A stretch of DNA of 64,000 bases from GCA-2687025 sp964473525 (GTDB lineage: Bacteria > Poribacteria > WGA-4E > GCA-2687025): the NCBI GenBank assembly GCA_964473525.1, contig CAYYPK010000003.1, positions 186,001 to 250,000 on the forward strand, given 5' to 3'. Both the position numbers and the translations under genes were made by a program. This document shows positions 1 to 8,367 of this stretch, piece by piece (position 1 is the first letter of the stretch; the number at the start of each line of letters is the position of its first letter). The notes beneath the pieces were generated by a model. It did not search any database and was not told the DNA's origin. It saw nothing but the letters and a program-made list of their open reading frames with translations.

Positions 1-273
1 ATCCTGGAGGAGTCCTGACGGGATCCCTCACGCCACTCCTCGTCGTCCCAACTATCATCGACGATGCCCCGAGAATGGAGATAGGCGTGCCGAAGCACCG
101 GGGGGTTGAAGGGCGTGGCTACGACTGCGACCCCTCTGGATGCCCAAGTATGATCCATGCGCTCTCGTCCTGCCATTCGTGGGGCTCTGATGGTGGTGAG
201 TCTACCCCACCAGTGCCCTGTGGCGCCAGTCCGAGTGCACAGAGGGGATCCAGACTGGCGCCAATGCCCAGGT
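1..273. other. No gene recognised at left edge
   Basis: The open frames here look like shadows and carry no recognisable family signature. The first 18 bases can be read as the last codons of a plus-strand gene ending in TGA, but this is too short to support. The stretch lies downstream of the minus-strand hydrolase that ends at 274. Confidence 0.4.
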
Positions 274-2385
274 TCACTCTACGACCAGGTCTTCAGGTGC
301 GCCGTACGCGTCGTAGGCGTCCCCGGCCACAGCGCATTCGGCCGTCACCGCATCGCGACGCGTGGGAGCCTTCCTCTCGTCGAGCGTCTCGGCGAGCCGC
401 ACGGGACGGGGAGCGATCCCAGCGACGAGATCCGACAGGTCGTACCGTCCGATGGCGCCCGGAACCATCACATTCACGTGGTAGTCGTACATCTCGTTCA
501 GCGCGATGGACTTGTACGAGATGAGCGAGTTCCGAGCGACTACGGAGGCGACGCGCGAGTCCAGGAGGGCAGCGTGCAGAACCATCGGGCCGCCGATACC
601 CACGCCGTGCAGACTCACGGCGGACGGGTCGACATCGCTACGTGACACGGCGTAGTCGACCGCGCGGACGATGTCGCGAACGCGCAGTCCGAGCAGCGGC
701 TGCCCCAGCATGAAGCTTGTGTACGTGAGGTCAGTCTCGACGCCGTACCGCGCGTAGTAGTCGCCCCGATGTTCGTGCGTCGACTTCGTCTCACCCATGC
801 CTCGCACGTCCACGGACACGACGACCACGCCGTCGCGCGCGAGCGACATGACCTCGTCCACATCGCCGGCCTTGCCGTCTTCGTGTACATAGACGACGCA
901 CGGCGAGGCTCCGCCCGCGCCGTCGGGCTTGGCGACCAGCGCTGGGACGTGGATGCCAGGCTCAGACGTGAAGACGACCTTCTCCACAGTCACGCCACTC
1001 TCAGTGAAGCTCCCCAGCGCGCGGGCATCAAGCGGCCCGGCCGGGCGCTCCCATCCCAGAAGCTCCTGCACAGCTGCCAGCGTCGCGTCTCGGTGAGACT
1101 CGACCGCTGCGACGTCGCCTAGCGACGGTGGTGGACCGATCTTCGCCTCGGCCGCGTCTCGGTAGATGTCGAACACTGTCGTGCCGCCGAGGGACGTCAG
1201 CACCTGCCCGGTGTCCGTGCATTGCAGCGCCGCGTCGTCCTCGACCGCGATTTCGGGCTCGGCGTAGTCTGGCGTGGCTTCCCGCAGGTGTAGGTTCATC
1301 CACCGAATCATCCCCTCGCGGAGCCCGAGCGTGAAGCCGTGCTGCTCGTCCACTTCCACGATCTCGACGGCATCCGGGGCGCCGAGAGCGGCGTACACGG
1401 TCTCGAGTTCGGCGTGCGCCTCGCGGGCTCCCTCGATAGGGAAGAAATCGCGGATGGCGGCGCCGATCTGCACGGGTCGCGGAGCCATGACCGACAGCAG
1501 GTCCGAGTGGTCGATGCCGCGCGCGATCTGCGGAACGAAGTTCTGCTCGGGATCCGCAGTCACGCGTGAAAGGAACCGGCGCATGAGCGTGGTGATGTAG
1601 CAGTTCGGCGACCCGACGCGGATGCGGGGGTCGACGGCGCACAGGTACGTCGCCAGCGTCCCGCCGCCAGAGTTCCCCATGACGCCGAACCGTCCCGCGT
1701 CCACGTCGTCGCGCTCTTCGAGGTAGTCCAGGCTACGCATGCCGTCCCAAAGCCGGATCTGCGCCAGGTTGAGGCCGATGAGATAGCCCTGATTCCCCTG
1801 GTGGCAGTGCTCGCCAGTGCCGACGCCGATCAACGAGCCGCCGTCGTCGTCCAGCATCTGCAGCCGCTCGCCCTGTGAGATTGGGTCGTACGCGAGTACG
1901 GCATATCCCTGCTTCGCGGCGGAGATGTAGGCGCGCTGATACCCCTCGTACGCCTTCCCGTTGTGCGAGTGGCCGCAGGGGCTGAGAAGCGCAGGGTACG
2001 GGCCGTCGCCGCCCGTTGGGACATAGACGTTCGCGGTGACGTAGAACTCGGGCCGACTCTCGTAGATGACCTTCTCGACGCGGTACTCGCCCCTTTCCAG
2101 CACGCCTACGACGCGCGCGTTCAGCGGCGTGCGTTCGGGCAGGCCACCCATCATGTCGATCAGCGTCTCACGGACGTAGCTCTGGCGCCCACGCCAGTCC
2201 TCCGCGCTGGTCAAAGCTCCGAGCGCCTCGGCCCGGCGGGCGTACTGCTCCTCGGCGACGCGCATGAGTGAGTTGAAGAGTTGCTCTGGCTCGTAGTCGT
2301 CGATGAGCGGAACTACGGCGTATCGGTCGGCCGCGTCAGCGGCAGGAGCCGCGCCGAACAGCGTCACGCACATGTACCACACCAC
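274..2385 (-). CDS. Exported tandem alpha/beta hydrolase (acetylxylan-esterase-like)
   Basis: A 703-residue protein with two alpha/beta-hydrolase domains in tandem, of the acetylxylan esterase/dienelactone hydrolase type often found in polysaccharide-degrading bacteria. The first domain has an intact nucleophile elbow GNSGGG (Ser near residue 239) and a later His in DEQHGF near 349. In the second domain the elbow reads GVGIGG near residue 595, so the nucleophile Ser is replaced by Gly and that half is probably inactive. I chose the GTG at 2385 because GGGAGG lies six bases upstream and it begins directly with a signal peptide ending around ADAAD. Upstream in-frame starts lack a ribosome site. 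Substrate is unknown; an esterase on plant or algal polysaccharides is an inference from the family. Confidence 0.75.
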   Translation of the reverse strand: MVWYMCVTLFGAAPAADAADRYAVVPLIDDYEPEQLFNSLMRVAEEQYARRAEALGALTSAEDWRGRQSYVRETLIDMMGGLPERTPLNARVVGVLERGEYRVEKVIYESRPEFYVTANVYVPTGGDGPYPALLSPCGHSHNGKAYEGYQRAYISAAKQGYAVLAYDPISQGERLQMLDDDGGSLIGVGTGEHCHQGNQGYLIGLNLAQIRLWDGMRSLDYLEERDDVDAGRFGVMGNSGGGTLATYLCAVDPRIRVGSPNCYITTLMRRFLSRVTADPEQNFVPQIARGIDHSDLLSVMAPRPVQIGAAIRDFFPIEGAREAHAELETVYAALGAPDAVEIVEVDEQHGFTLGLREGMIRWMNLHLREATPDYAEPEIAVEDDAALQCTDTGQVLTSLGGTTVFDIYRDAAEAKIGPPPSLGDVAAVESHRDATLAAVQELLGWERPAGPLDARALGSFTESGVTVEKVVFTSEPGIHVPALVAKPDGAGGASPCVVYVHEDGKAGDVDEVMSLARDGVVVVSVDVRGMGETKSTHEHRGDYYARYGVETDLTYTSFMLGQPLLGLRVRDIVRAVDYAVSRSDVDPSAVSLHGVGIGGPMVLHAALLDSRVASVVARNSLISYKSIALNEMYDYHVNVMVPGAIGRYDLSDLVAGIAPRPVRLAETLDERKAPTRRDAVTAECAVAGDAYDAYGAPEDLVVE

Positions 2386-2621
2386 GGGATGCCTCCCTCT
2401 CGGACGTTGCACAGCCACCTTGCGCCGCTCGCGCATGATAGGGAGGCGGCTCGCAGTCCACAACGCGCGGGCGGCGCGATCGGATCGTCACTCATCCTCG
2501 CCATGTCCTACGCTGATAGTGCATGGCCTGCCTTATAACCCGCCATGATATGTGCCACCATGTGTGTTAGGAGGCGGCCCTCGCCGGGCCGATGTTCTGG
2601 CAAGACGAGGAAGGATTGCAT

Positions 2622-3197
2622 ATGCCGCGACGGATGCGAATCTTGCTGCCTGCGTTGGCAGTGGCAGGTATTGGAATAGCAGCGCTGGCGCCGCGCACGG
2701 TGCGAAGCGAGCACCACGAGAGCGGGCTCGCTTCCGTGACGGACGCTGTCGCGGTCCTGCACGCGACGGAGGGCAACACGGCGCACGGCGTCGTAAGGTT
2801 CATGGACCACGGCGAGGGGAAGGTGCATGTTACGGCGACACTCAGCGGGCTGAAGCCGGGAGCGAAGCACGGCTTCCACATCCATCAGTTTGGCGACTGC
2901 ACCTCACCCGACGGCAAGAGCGCCGGTGGCCACTACGACCCGGCGGGCGTTGGACACCACGGTGAGCCTGGCGCCGACAGGCGCCACGCGGGCGATCTCG
3001 GCAACGTGCAGGCCGACACTGCGGGGAACGCGGAGCTCGACGCAGTGTTCTCCGGCATTTCCATCGCGGGCGAGATGCACCCCATCATCGGGCGCGGGGT
3101 CATCGTCCACGCGGCGCCGGACGACTTCGGGCAGCCCACGGGCAACGCTGGCGCGCGTATCGCGTGCGGCGTCATAGGCGTCGCGAACACAAACTAG
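2622..3197 (+). CDS. sodC: Superoxide dismutase [Cu-Zn], exported
   Basis: A 191-residue Cu/Zn superoxide dismutase, which converts superoxide to oxygen and hydrogen peroxide outside the cytoplasm. The copper ligands HIH (86 and 88) are followed by GGHYDP (His 104), the zinc-loop His and Asp around 112-125, and a late copper His in VIVHAAPDD. The disulfide pair is Cys 93 in GDC and the Cys in IACGV near the C-terminus. A signal sequence covers about residues 1-29. An ATG 30 bases upstream is in frame, but GAGGAAGGA sits at 2607-2615 in front of this ATG. It is followed by a hairpin and then the DUF202 gene on the same strand. Confidence 0.92.
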   Translation: MPRRMRILLPALAVAGIGIAALAPRTVRSEHHESGLASVTDAVAVLHATEGNTAHGVVRFMDHGEGKVHVTATLSGLKPGAKHGFHIHQFGDCTSPDGKSAGGHYDPAGVGHHGEPGADRRHAGDLGNVQADTAGNAELDAVFSGISIAGEMHPIIGRGVIVHAAPDDFGQPTGNAGARIACGVIGVANTN

Positions 3198-3206
3198 GCC
3201 ACGTTC

Positions 3207-3235
3207 GGGCGGCGTCGCCACGAGGCGCGCCGCCC
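3207..3235 (+). terminator. Hairpin after sodC
   Basis: The arms GGGCGGCG (3207-3214) and CGCCGCCC (3228-3235) pair perfectly over 8 bp with a 13-base loop, just after the sodC stop. There is no T-run, so a factor-independent terminator is only a suggestion. Confidence 0.4.
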
Positions 3236-3252
3236 AAGGCGCCGAGGAGCAG

Positions 3253-3597
3253 ATGGCAGAGAGTCCCTACGACGGCGTAGAAGACCAGAAACTGATATTG
3301 CGGGACCACCTCGCCGTGGACCGCACCGCCCTGGCGAACGAGCGGACCTTCCTGGCGTACATACGCACCGCTCTCACGCTGACGGTCGCGGGCATCTCGT
3401 TTATCGAGTTCTTCGGATCCGTTGTCGTCGCGATCGTGGGTTGGTCGTTCGTCGTCGCGTCGATACCGGTGATGGGGTTTGGCATCTACCGCTATCTGAA
3501 GATGCGACGCCAAATGCACCGCATCGGACAGCAGTCCGAGAAGGAGCGCGATGAGGCGGGATCCATCCCGCTCGGGCGCCAGCACTACCACATCTGA
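3253..3597 (+). CDS. DUF202 (YidH-type) membrane protein
   Basis: A 114-residue small membrane protein of the DUF202 family. The family signature is visible as DRTALANERTFLAYIRTALT near residues 24-43, followed by two hydrophobic helices (about 40-60 and 64-80) and a charged C-terminal tail ending in HYHI. The family has no established biochemical role; members sit in the inner membrane. GGAGC lies shortly upstream of the ATG. It follows sodC on the same strand, but the hairpin between them suggests they may be transcribed separately. Confidence 0.85.
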   Translation: MAESPYDGVEDQKLILRDHLAVDRTALANERTFLAYIRTALTLTVAGISFIEFFGSVVVAIVGWSFVVASIPVMGFGIYRYLKMRRQMHRIGQQSEKERDEAGSIPLGRQHYHI

Positions 3598-3877
3598 TCG
3601 TGCATGCTCCTGATAGCTTCCGTACCGTGCCGGACCTGAGCGCGAGGCAGCCGGCGGCGATGGCATGTGGTCTGCGCGGCCTCGGCGCGCACATCACGTC
3701 GCGGCCTCTCGCGCAGCCCAACCGGCGTAACCGGCCGCTTGCGCAAGCGTTCGGGGTTAGGTAGACTCTTGCGCACAATCTGCGTTCCGTGGCGGCCAAG
3801 CTCCGCGTCAGCGCAGACGATATCGCTGGCTGCCTCGCGCTGGCGAAGCACACTTAGGGCAGTAGGGGGATCCACCG

Positions 3878-4690
3878 ATGGCGTACCATCGATCTATCGC
3901 CGTCGCGGCGATTTTCGTGACTCTCGCGGTAGCAAGCTACGCTGATATCAACGACGGTCTCGTCAGCGCCTGGACGTTCGACGGTGTCGACGCCAACGAC
4001 GCGTACGGCAACAGCGACGGCGTCTTGCACGACGGCGCGTCCATCACCGACGACGGCATGAACGGCAAGGCTTTGGATGTCGACGGCGTCGACGGCTGGG
4101 TGGAAGTTCCTGACAGTGACGCCTTCGACGTCATGGAGGACGCGTACACGATCTCCGCGTGGGCCTACGTTCGGGCAGGGAAGGACCACTCCGCCATCGT
4201 GTGGAAGGGCATCAAGGTCGGCTGGGGCGCCAACTTCACGGCACGCATTTGCACGACATCCGATACGGGTCTCACATGGGGCGCCTGCGCCGGTGGTGTC
4301 GAAGGCTGGTTCGCAACGGACGGCGCCTACGCCACGAACGAGTGGGTGCATCTGTGCATGACCGTGGACGGCGCGACTGCCATCGGCTACGTCAACACCG
4401 AGATTCCCGCATCTGGCCAGGGCAACCCCAAGGGCGTCAACGCGCCGTATCTCCTCTTCAAGGAGAGACCCTTCGAATTCGGCGTCGGCCGGGCCGTGGG
4501 CGGCAACCATGGCAACGACGCCTACCTCGACGGCATCATCGACGAGATCTACCTCTACGACCGCGCGCTGGCGGAGGACGAAGTCTTCGAACTCGCCGAC
4601 GGTACGCGGCCGGCTGCGGTAGACTCCGCCCTTGGCGTGGACGCTGCTGGGAAGATCGCTACAGCGTGGGGCGCCCTCAAGGCGCGCTAA
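3878..4690 (+). CDS. Exported LamG-domain protein with C-terminal TxWG tail (copy 1)
   Basis: A 270-residue protein with a signal peptide (cleavage near SYA-DIND, residue 22) followed by one concanavalin-type LamG domain: the opening GLVSAWTFDG, a middle YTISAWAYV strand, and a late LDGIIDEIYLYDRAL segment. LamG domains bind carbohydrate or other extracellular ligands. No catalytic domain is present, so it is probably a surface or extracellular binding protein. The last residues, GKIATAWGALKAR, match the ends of other exported proteins in the window and lie outside the LamG fold. GGGGG at 3866-3870 precedes the ATG. A close paralog starts about 115 bases downstream, so this is a tandem duplication. 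Confidence 0.82.
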   Translation: MAYHRSIAVAAIFVTLAVASYADINDGLVSAWTFDGVDANDAYGNSDGVLHDGASITDDGMNGKALDVDGVDGWVEVPDSDAFDVMEDAYTISAWAYVRAGKDHSAIVWKGIKVGWGANFTARICTTSDTGLTWGACAGGVEGWFATDGAYATNEWVHLCMTVDGATAIGYVNTEIPASGQGNPKGVNAPYLLFKERPFEFGVGRAVGGNHGNDAYLDGIIDEIYLYDRALAEDEVFELADGTRPAAVDSALGVDAAGKIATAWGALKAR

Positions 4691-4699
4691 CAGACCTCC

Positions 4700-4728
4700 G
4701 CGCGCCACTGGTCTACCCGGTGGCGCGC
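4700..4728 (+). terminator. Strong hairpin between the two LamG genes
   Basis: Arms GCGCGCCACTGG (4700-4711) and CCGGTGGCGCGC (4717-4728) form a 12-bp stem with one G-T pair and a 5-base loop, ten bases after the stop codon. No T-run follows. Confidence 0.55.
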
Positions 4729-4805
4729 CTCGTCGCCTGGATGTGGGTCTCAGCAGATCCAGACGGCCCCGACAGCACACTGAGACGAATGTAAGGAGAA
4801 CGACA

Positions 4806-5600
4806 GTGTTCCGAGTGAAGAACGCAGTGCTGGTGGTTGCCCTCGCCGGCATCACAAGCCTCGCTATGGCTGACGCTGGCGGTGGCATGATCTCGGCGTG
4901 GGTATTCGACGATGGCACCGCCAGAGACGTCAACGGTGTGAACGACGGCATCCTCCACGGCGGCGCTGGCTTTGCATCCGGCAAAGTCGGGGACGCGCTG
5001 GATATCGATGGCGTGGATGGCTACGTCGAAGTTCCTCACGACGCGTCAATGGACTCCATGGCGAGTGGTTACACCGTCTCCGCGTGGATAAACGTGCGCG
5101 TGGCAGCGGACCACTCCGCGGTCACCTTCAAGGGCACGCACATCGGATGGGGCGCCAACTTCCTGTACCGCATCGCCACAACCAGCGACACGAACCTGAC
5201 GTGGGGCGGTTGCCCTGAGGGCGTTGAAGGCTGGTTTGCCACCGACAACGTCTACAATGCTGGCGAGTGGACGCATGTGGCTCAGACCGCCGATGGTTCC
5301 GAGATCACCGCGTACGTCAATGGTGCGATGCCCACCGCCACGGGTGGTGGCACGAATCCGAACGCCGTGGCCGGGCCATACCTGATGTTCCCGGACCAGC
5401 CCATCCGCATCGGTCTGGGCGTCGGGCGCGGCGGCGACCTCGCCAACCTTGATTACCTCGACGGTCTCATCGACGAAGTGTCGATCTGGAGCCGCCCGTT
5501 GTCAGCGGCCGAAATCCAGGAGAAGCTCATCGACGGCAGCGTCGCCGTTGAGGCTAAGGGCAAGGCCACGACCACTTGGGGTTCCCTCAAGACTCGCTAG
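4806..5600 (+). CDS. Exported LamG-domain protein with C-terminal TxWG tail (copy 2)
   Basis: A 264-residue paralog of the preceding gene. It has a signal peptide (MFRVKNAVLVV, cleavage near AMA-DAGG) and a single LamG domain with the same blocks: MISAWVFDDG, YTVSAWINV, WGANF near the middle, EGVEGWFATDN, and LDGLIDEVSIWSRPL. The C-terminus is GKATTTWGSLKTR. The frame is open upstream into the previous gene, but AAGGAG at 4793-4798 fixes the GTG at 4806 as the start, directly before the signal peptide. It probably binds extracellular carbohydrate. The strong hairpins before and after suggest its own transcription unit. Confidence 0.82.
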   Translation: MFRVKNAVLVVALAGITSLAMADAGGGMISAWVFDDGTARDVNGVNDGILHGGAGFASGKVGDALDIDGVDGYVEVPHDASMDSMASGYTVSAWINVRVAADHSAVTFKGTHIGWGANFLYRIATTSDTNLTWGGCPEGVEGWFATDNVYNAGEWTHVAQTADGSEITAYVNGAMPTATGGGTNPNAVAGPYLMFPDQPIRIGLGVGRGGDLANLDYLDGLIDEVSIWSRPLSAAEIQEKLIDGSVAVEAKGKATTTWGSLKTR

Positions 5601-5624
5601 CCGTCAGATGTCCATCTGATACAC

Positions 5625-5665
5625 CACACACGCCCACGCGGACTGATGTCGCGTGGGCGTGTGTG
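5625..5665 (+). terminator. 16-bp perfect hairpin after second LamG gene
   Basis: Bases 5625-5640 pair perfectly with 5650-5665 around a 9-base loop. The arm reads CACACACGCCCACGCG and its complement follows. It lies 24 bases after the stop of the LamG gene and before the next ribosome site, so a terminator is likely even though no T-run follows. Confidence 0.6.
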
Positions 5666-5702
5666 TGTGCCCTACCGTCGATCGCGCCAGGGAGTGGTCC
5701 CG

Positions 5703-6824
5703 ATGCCAGAGGAACTGTGGTGCGGCGAGTGCGGCCGGGCGCACCAGGAGTCTCTCAAGAGATACCGTTGCGACTGCGCCGCCGCCCTTGAGCTGTCGGA
5801 GCCGCCGCCGCCGTTCCCCGTAGACGGCCTGCACTCCCGGCCCGCGACCATCTGGCGCTACCACGAGGCGCTGCGAATACCCGACCCTTCTGACGTCGTG
5901 ACGATGGGTGAAGGGATGACGCCGCTCGTTCCCACGCCGCGAGGCAATCACGACCTGCGCATGAAGCTGGACTTCACGTTCCCGACCGGCTCCCACAAGG
6001 ACCGAGGCGCATCCGTCCTCATGACGAAGCTTCGCGACATGGGCGCCACCGATGTCGTCGAGGACTCGTCGGGCAACGCGGGCTCCGCAATCGCCGCGTA
6101 CGCCGCCCGCGCGGGCATGGACTGCGCCATCTACGTCCCGCACGACACGTCGCCCGCCAAGTGCGAGCAGATTCGCGTCTACGGGGCGGACCTGCGGCTG
6201 GTCGACGGCGACCGCGAGGCGACAACCCGCGCCGTGCTCGAAGCCGCCGCGACCTCATGCTACGCGTCGCACAACTGGAACCCGCACTTCATCGAGGGAC
6301 TCAAGACGGTCGCCTTCGAAATCGCCGAGCAGTTGGACTGGCGCGCCCCCGACAACGTGGTCGTCCCGGCCGGTTTCGGGGGCATCTTCCTTGGGCTCTA
6401 CCGCGGCTTCGCGGAGATGCTCGGGCACGGCATCACCGACGCCCAGCCACGCTTGCTTGTCGCGCAGTCGGAGCGGTGCTGCCCGATCTACGACGCGTGG
6501 CGCGCGGGAGCGGACACCGTCAGCAGGTACGAGAATCCGACGCCAACGCTCGCGGAGGGTATCGCGTCGACGCGGCCCGTTCGCGCGCGGCAGGTCATGA
6601 CCGCGCTACGCGAAACCAACGGCGCCGTGACGACAGTGTCAGAGGACGAGATTGGGGCGGGGATCGATGTCCTCGCGCGCGAAGGCATCTACGTCGAGCC
6701 GACATCCGCCGTCGTCGTCGCCGCGTTCGATCACTTCGTCGCGCAGGGAGTCGTGAGCCCTGGCGATCTCACCGTGTCCGTTCTCACCGGTAGCGGGTTG
6801 AAGGCCGTTGGGAAGGCGCTCTGA
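5703..6824 (+). CDS. Threonine-synthase-like PLP enzyme
   Basis: A 373-residue fold-type II PLP enzyme resembling threonine synthase, which makes threonine from O-phosphohomoserine. An N-terminal zinc-ribbon-like stretch has CGEC (7-10) and CDC (23-25). The PLP lysine is K99 in PTGSHKDRGA, the substrate/PLP loop SSGNAG is at 122-127, and a C-terminal glycine loop is VLTGSGLK. It could instead be another member of the threonine synthase/cysteate synthase group, so I give no symbol. The start at 5703 is set by AGGGAG at 5690-5695; an upstream in-frame ATG falls close to the hairpin. The next gene follows after 19 bases. Confidence 0.75.
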   Translation: MPEELWCGECGRAHQESLKRYRCDCAAALELSEPPPPFPVDGLHSRPATIWRYHEALRIPDPSDVVTMGEGMTPLVPTPRGNHDLRMKLDFTFPTGSHKDRGASVLMTKLRDMGATDVVEDSSGNAGSAIAAYAARAGMDCAIYVPHDTSPAKCEQIRVYGADLRLVDGDREATTRAVLEAAATSCYASHNWNPHFIEGLKTVAFEIAEQLDWRAPDNVVVPAGFGGIFLGLYRGFAEMLGHGITDAQPRLLVAQSERCCPIYDAWRAGADTVSRYENPTPTLAEGIASTRPVRARQVMTALRETNGAVTTVSEDEIGAGIDVLAREGIYVEPTSAVVVAAFDHFVAQGVVSPGDLTVSVLTGSGLKAVGKAL

Positions 6825-6843
6825 TGCCGATTGCGACCGGCCC

Positions 6844-8367
6844 ATGACGGCCGCGCGGCGCGTCTCCGTCGCCGCCGCTGCTCTCCTGCTTGCGCTGTTC
6901 TCAGGCCGCGCCTGGTCACTGTCTCCCGAGGCGCGTGACCGCTACGCCCGTGGGACACAGTTAGCGTCCGAGCAGGCGCGTTACCGAGACGCCCTCGAAG
7001 ACTTCCGCTACGTGCTTAGCGAAGACGCGTCGCACGCTCCTGCCGTGGTGTCCGCCGCGCAGTGCCATGCCGCGCTTGGGGAGCTTCAGCCCGCGCGCGA
7101 GCTCTATATACAGGCGCTGTCGCTGAGTCTCGCGCGCGGAAGCGTCGTCACGGTGCATCGTGAGCTCGGCAAGATCGGCCTTCGTCAGGGCCGGTACCCC
7201 GACGCTCAGACGCATCTAGAGGAAGCGCGCAGGCTGGCGAGGCAAGACGCGGAAACCGCAACGCTGCTAGGTGACGTGTACCAGAAGCGCGGCGCCTCAG
7301 AACAGGCGGAGGACGAGTACCGGCGCGCGCTAACCCTCGACGCTGACGCGCGCGCCGCGCACATGGGGCTCGCTACCACGCTCCTGGCGACGGACAACGC
7401 GGCGGAGGCGCTCCGCCACGCGCAGGCCGCGATACGACTCGACCCGTTCGACGCGGATGTGTGGTACGTCACCGCCCGCGCGCTGACGAAGGCAGGGCGG
7501 ACGGACGACGCGCGGCAAGCCGTCGAGTCACACCAGCGGATGAGAGCGTACGCGACCGATGTCGAGGCCATCAGCGACGCGCTGCGGCGTGAACCGGCGA
7601 ACCTGGCGCTAGTCCAGTCGCTGGCGGACAGGCACGAACGGGAGGGCGCGCTCCAGCACGCGATCAGCGCGTACCAACGCGCGACGGGACACCCCGCGAC
7701 GCGCCAGGCCGCGTACGTGAACATCGCCATGCTGCACCTGCGTCTTGGCGAGCCGGAGAGCGCCGAAGCATCGCTCCAGGCGGCGACGGAGGACGGGGCG
7801 CAGACGGCTGCGGTGCAGACGGCCTATGGCGAGCTGTGGTCCGCGCGGGAGGAGTGGGCGCGTGCGAGCGCCGCCTATCGCGCGGCCGCGGACGCAGAGC
7901 CGACGATGCCGCAAGCGTGGATCGGGCTGATGCGAGCCGGGGCGATGTCCGGGGGGCGCGCGCCAGCCGAGGCAATACTAGACGAGTGGCTGCGCGCCGA
8001 CCCCAAGTCCGCCCCTGCGTGGAACGAGCGCGGACTGCTGCACCGCCGGGACGGCGACACCGACGCCGCTGTAGAGGCGATAGAGCGGGCCGTCGCGTCA
8101 GACCCGCAGTACCACGAGGCGGCGAACAACCTGGCCTGGATCTACGCGGAGACCGGGGCCAGCCTGGAAAGGGCGCGCGTTCTCATCACTGGCGTCATTC
8201 AGAACGCCCCCACGCCCGGCGCGTACGACACGCTCGCCTACGTCGAGCAGCAAGCGGGGAACTGGCAGGCAGCGGCCCGCGCGGCCGCGCGCGCCGTCGC
8301 GATGGACCCCGGCAACGCCGCATACCGGAAGAGACACGATGAGATTCAGCGTGCGATCGGGGAGTGA
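6844..8367 (+). CDS. Exported TPR-repeat protein
   Basis: A 507-residue protein with an N-terminal signal sequence (hydrophobic AAAALLLALFSGRAW) and tetratricopeptide repeats over nearly its whole length. Examples are YPDAQTHLEEARRLARQDAE, AEDEYRRALTLDADARAAHM and AVEAIERAVASDPQYHEAAN. TPRs are protein-interaction scaffolds. Its end overlaps the start of the FG-GAP/UnbV gene by 29 bases, so the two are translationally linked. TPR proteins are commonly encoded beside UnbV proteins. The earlier TTG start at 6808 lies inside the previous gene. The ATG at 6844 has no clear ribosome site, so the exact start is uncertain. Confidence 0.75.
   Translation: MTAARRVSVAAAALLLALFSGRAWSLSPEARDRYARGTQLASEQARYRDALEDFRYVLSEDASHAPAVVSAAQCHAALGELQPARELYIQALSLSLARGSVVTVHRELGKIGLRQGRYPDAQTHLEEARRLARQDAETATLLGDVYQKRGASEQAEDEYRRALTLDADARAAHMGLATTLLATDNAAEALRHAQAAIRLDPFDADVWYVTARALTKAGRTDDARQAVESHQRMRAYATDVEAISDALRREPANLALVQSLADRHEREGALQHAISAYQRATGHPATRQAAYVNIAMLHLRLGEPESAEASLQAATEDGAQTAAVQTAYGELWSAREEWARASAAYRAAADAEPTMPQAWIGLMRAGAMSGGRAPAEAILDEWLRADPKSAPAWNERGLLHRRDGDTDAAVEAIERAVASDPQYHEAANNLAWIYAETGASLERARVLITGVIQNAPTPGAYDTLAYVEQQAGNWQAAARAAARAVAMDPGNAAYRKRHDEIQRAIGE

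Noticed and set aside
4632..4805. Upstream extension of the second LamG protein into the first gene
   Set aside because: The extra residues are basic and overlap the first gene; AAGGAG and the signal peptide place the start at GTG 4806.
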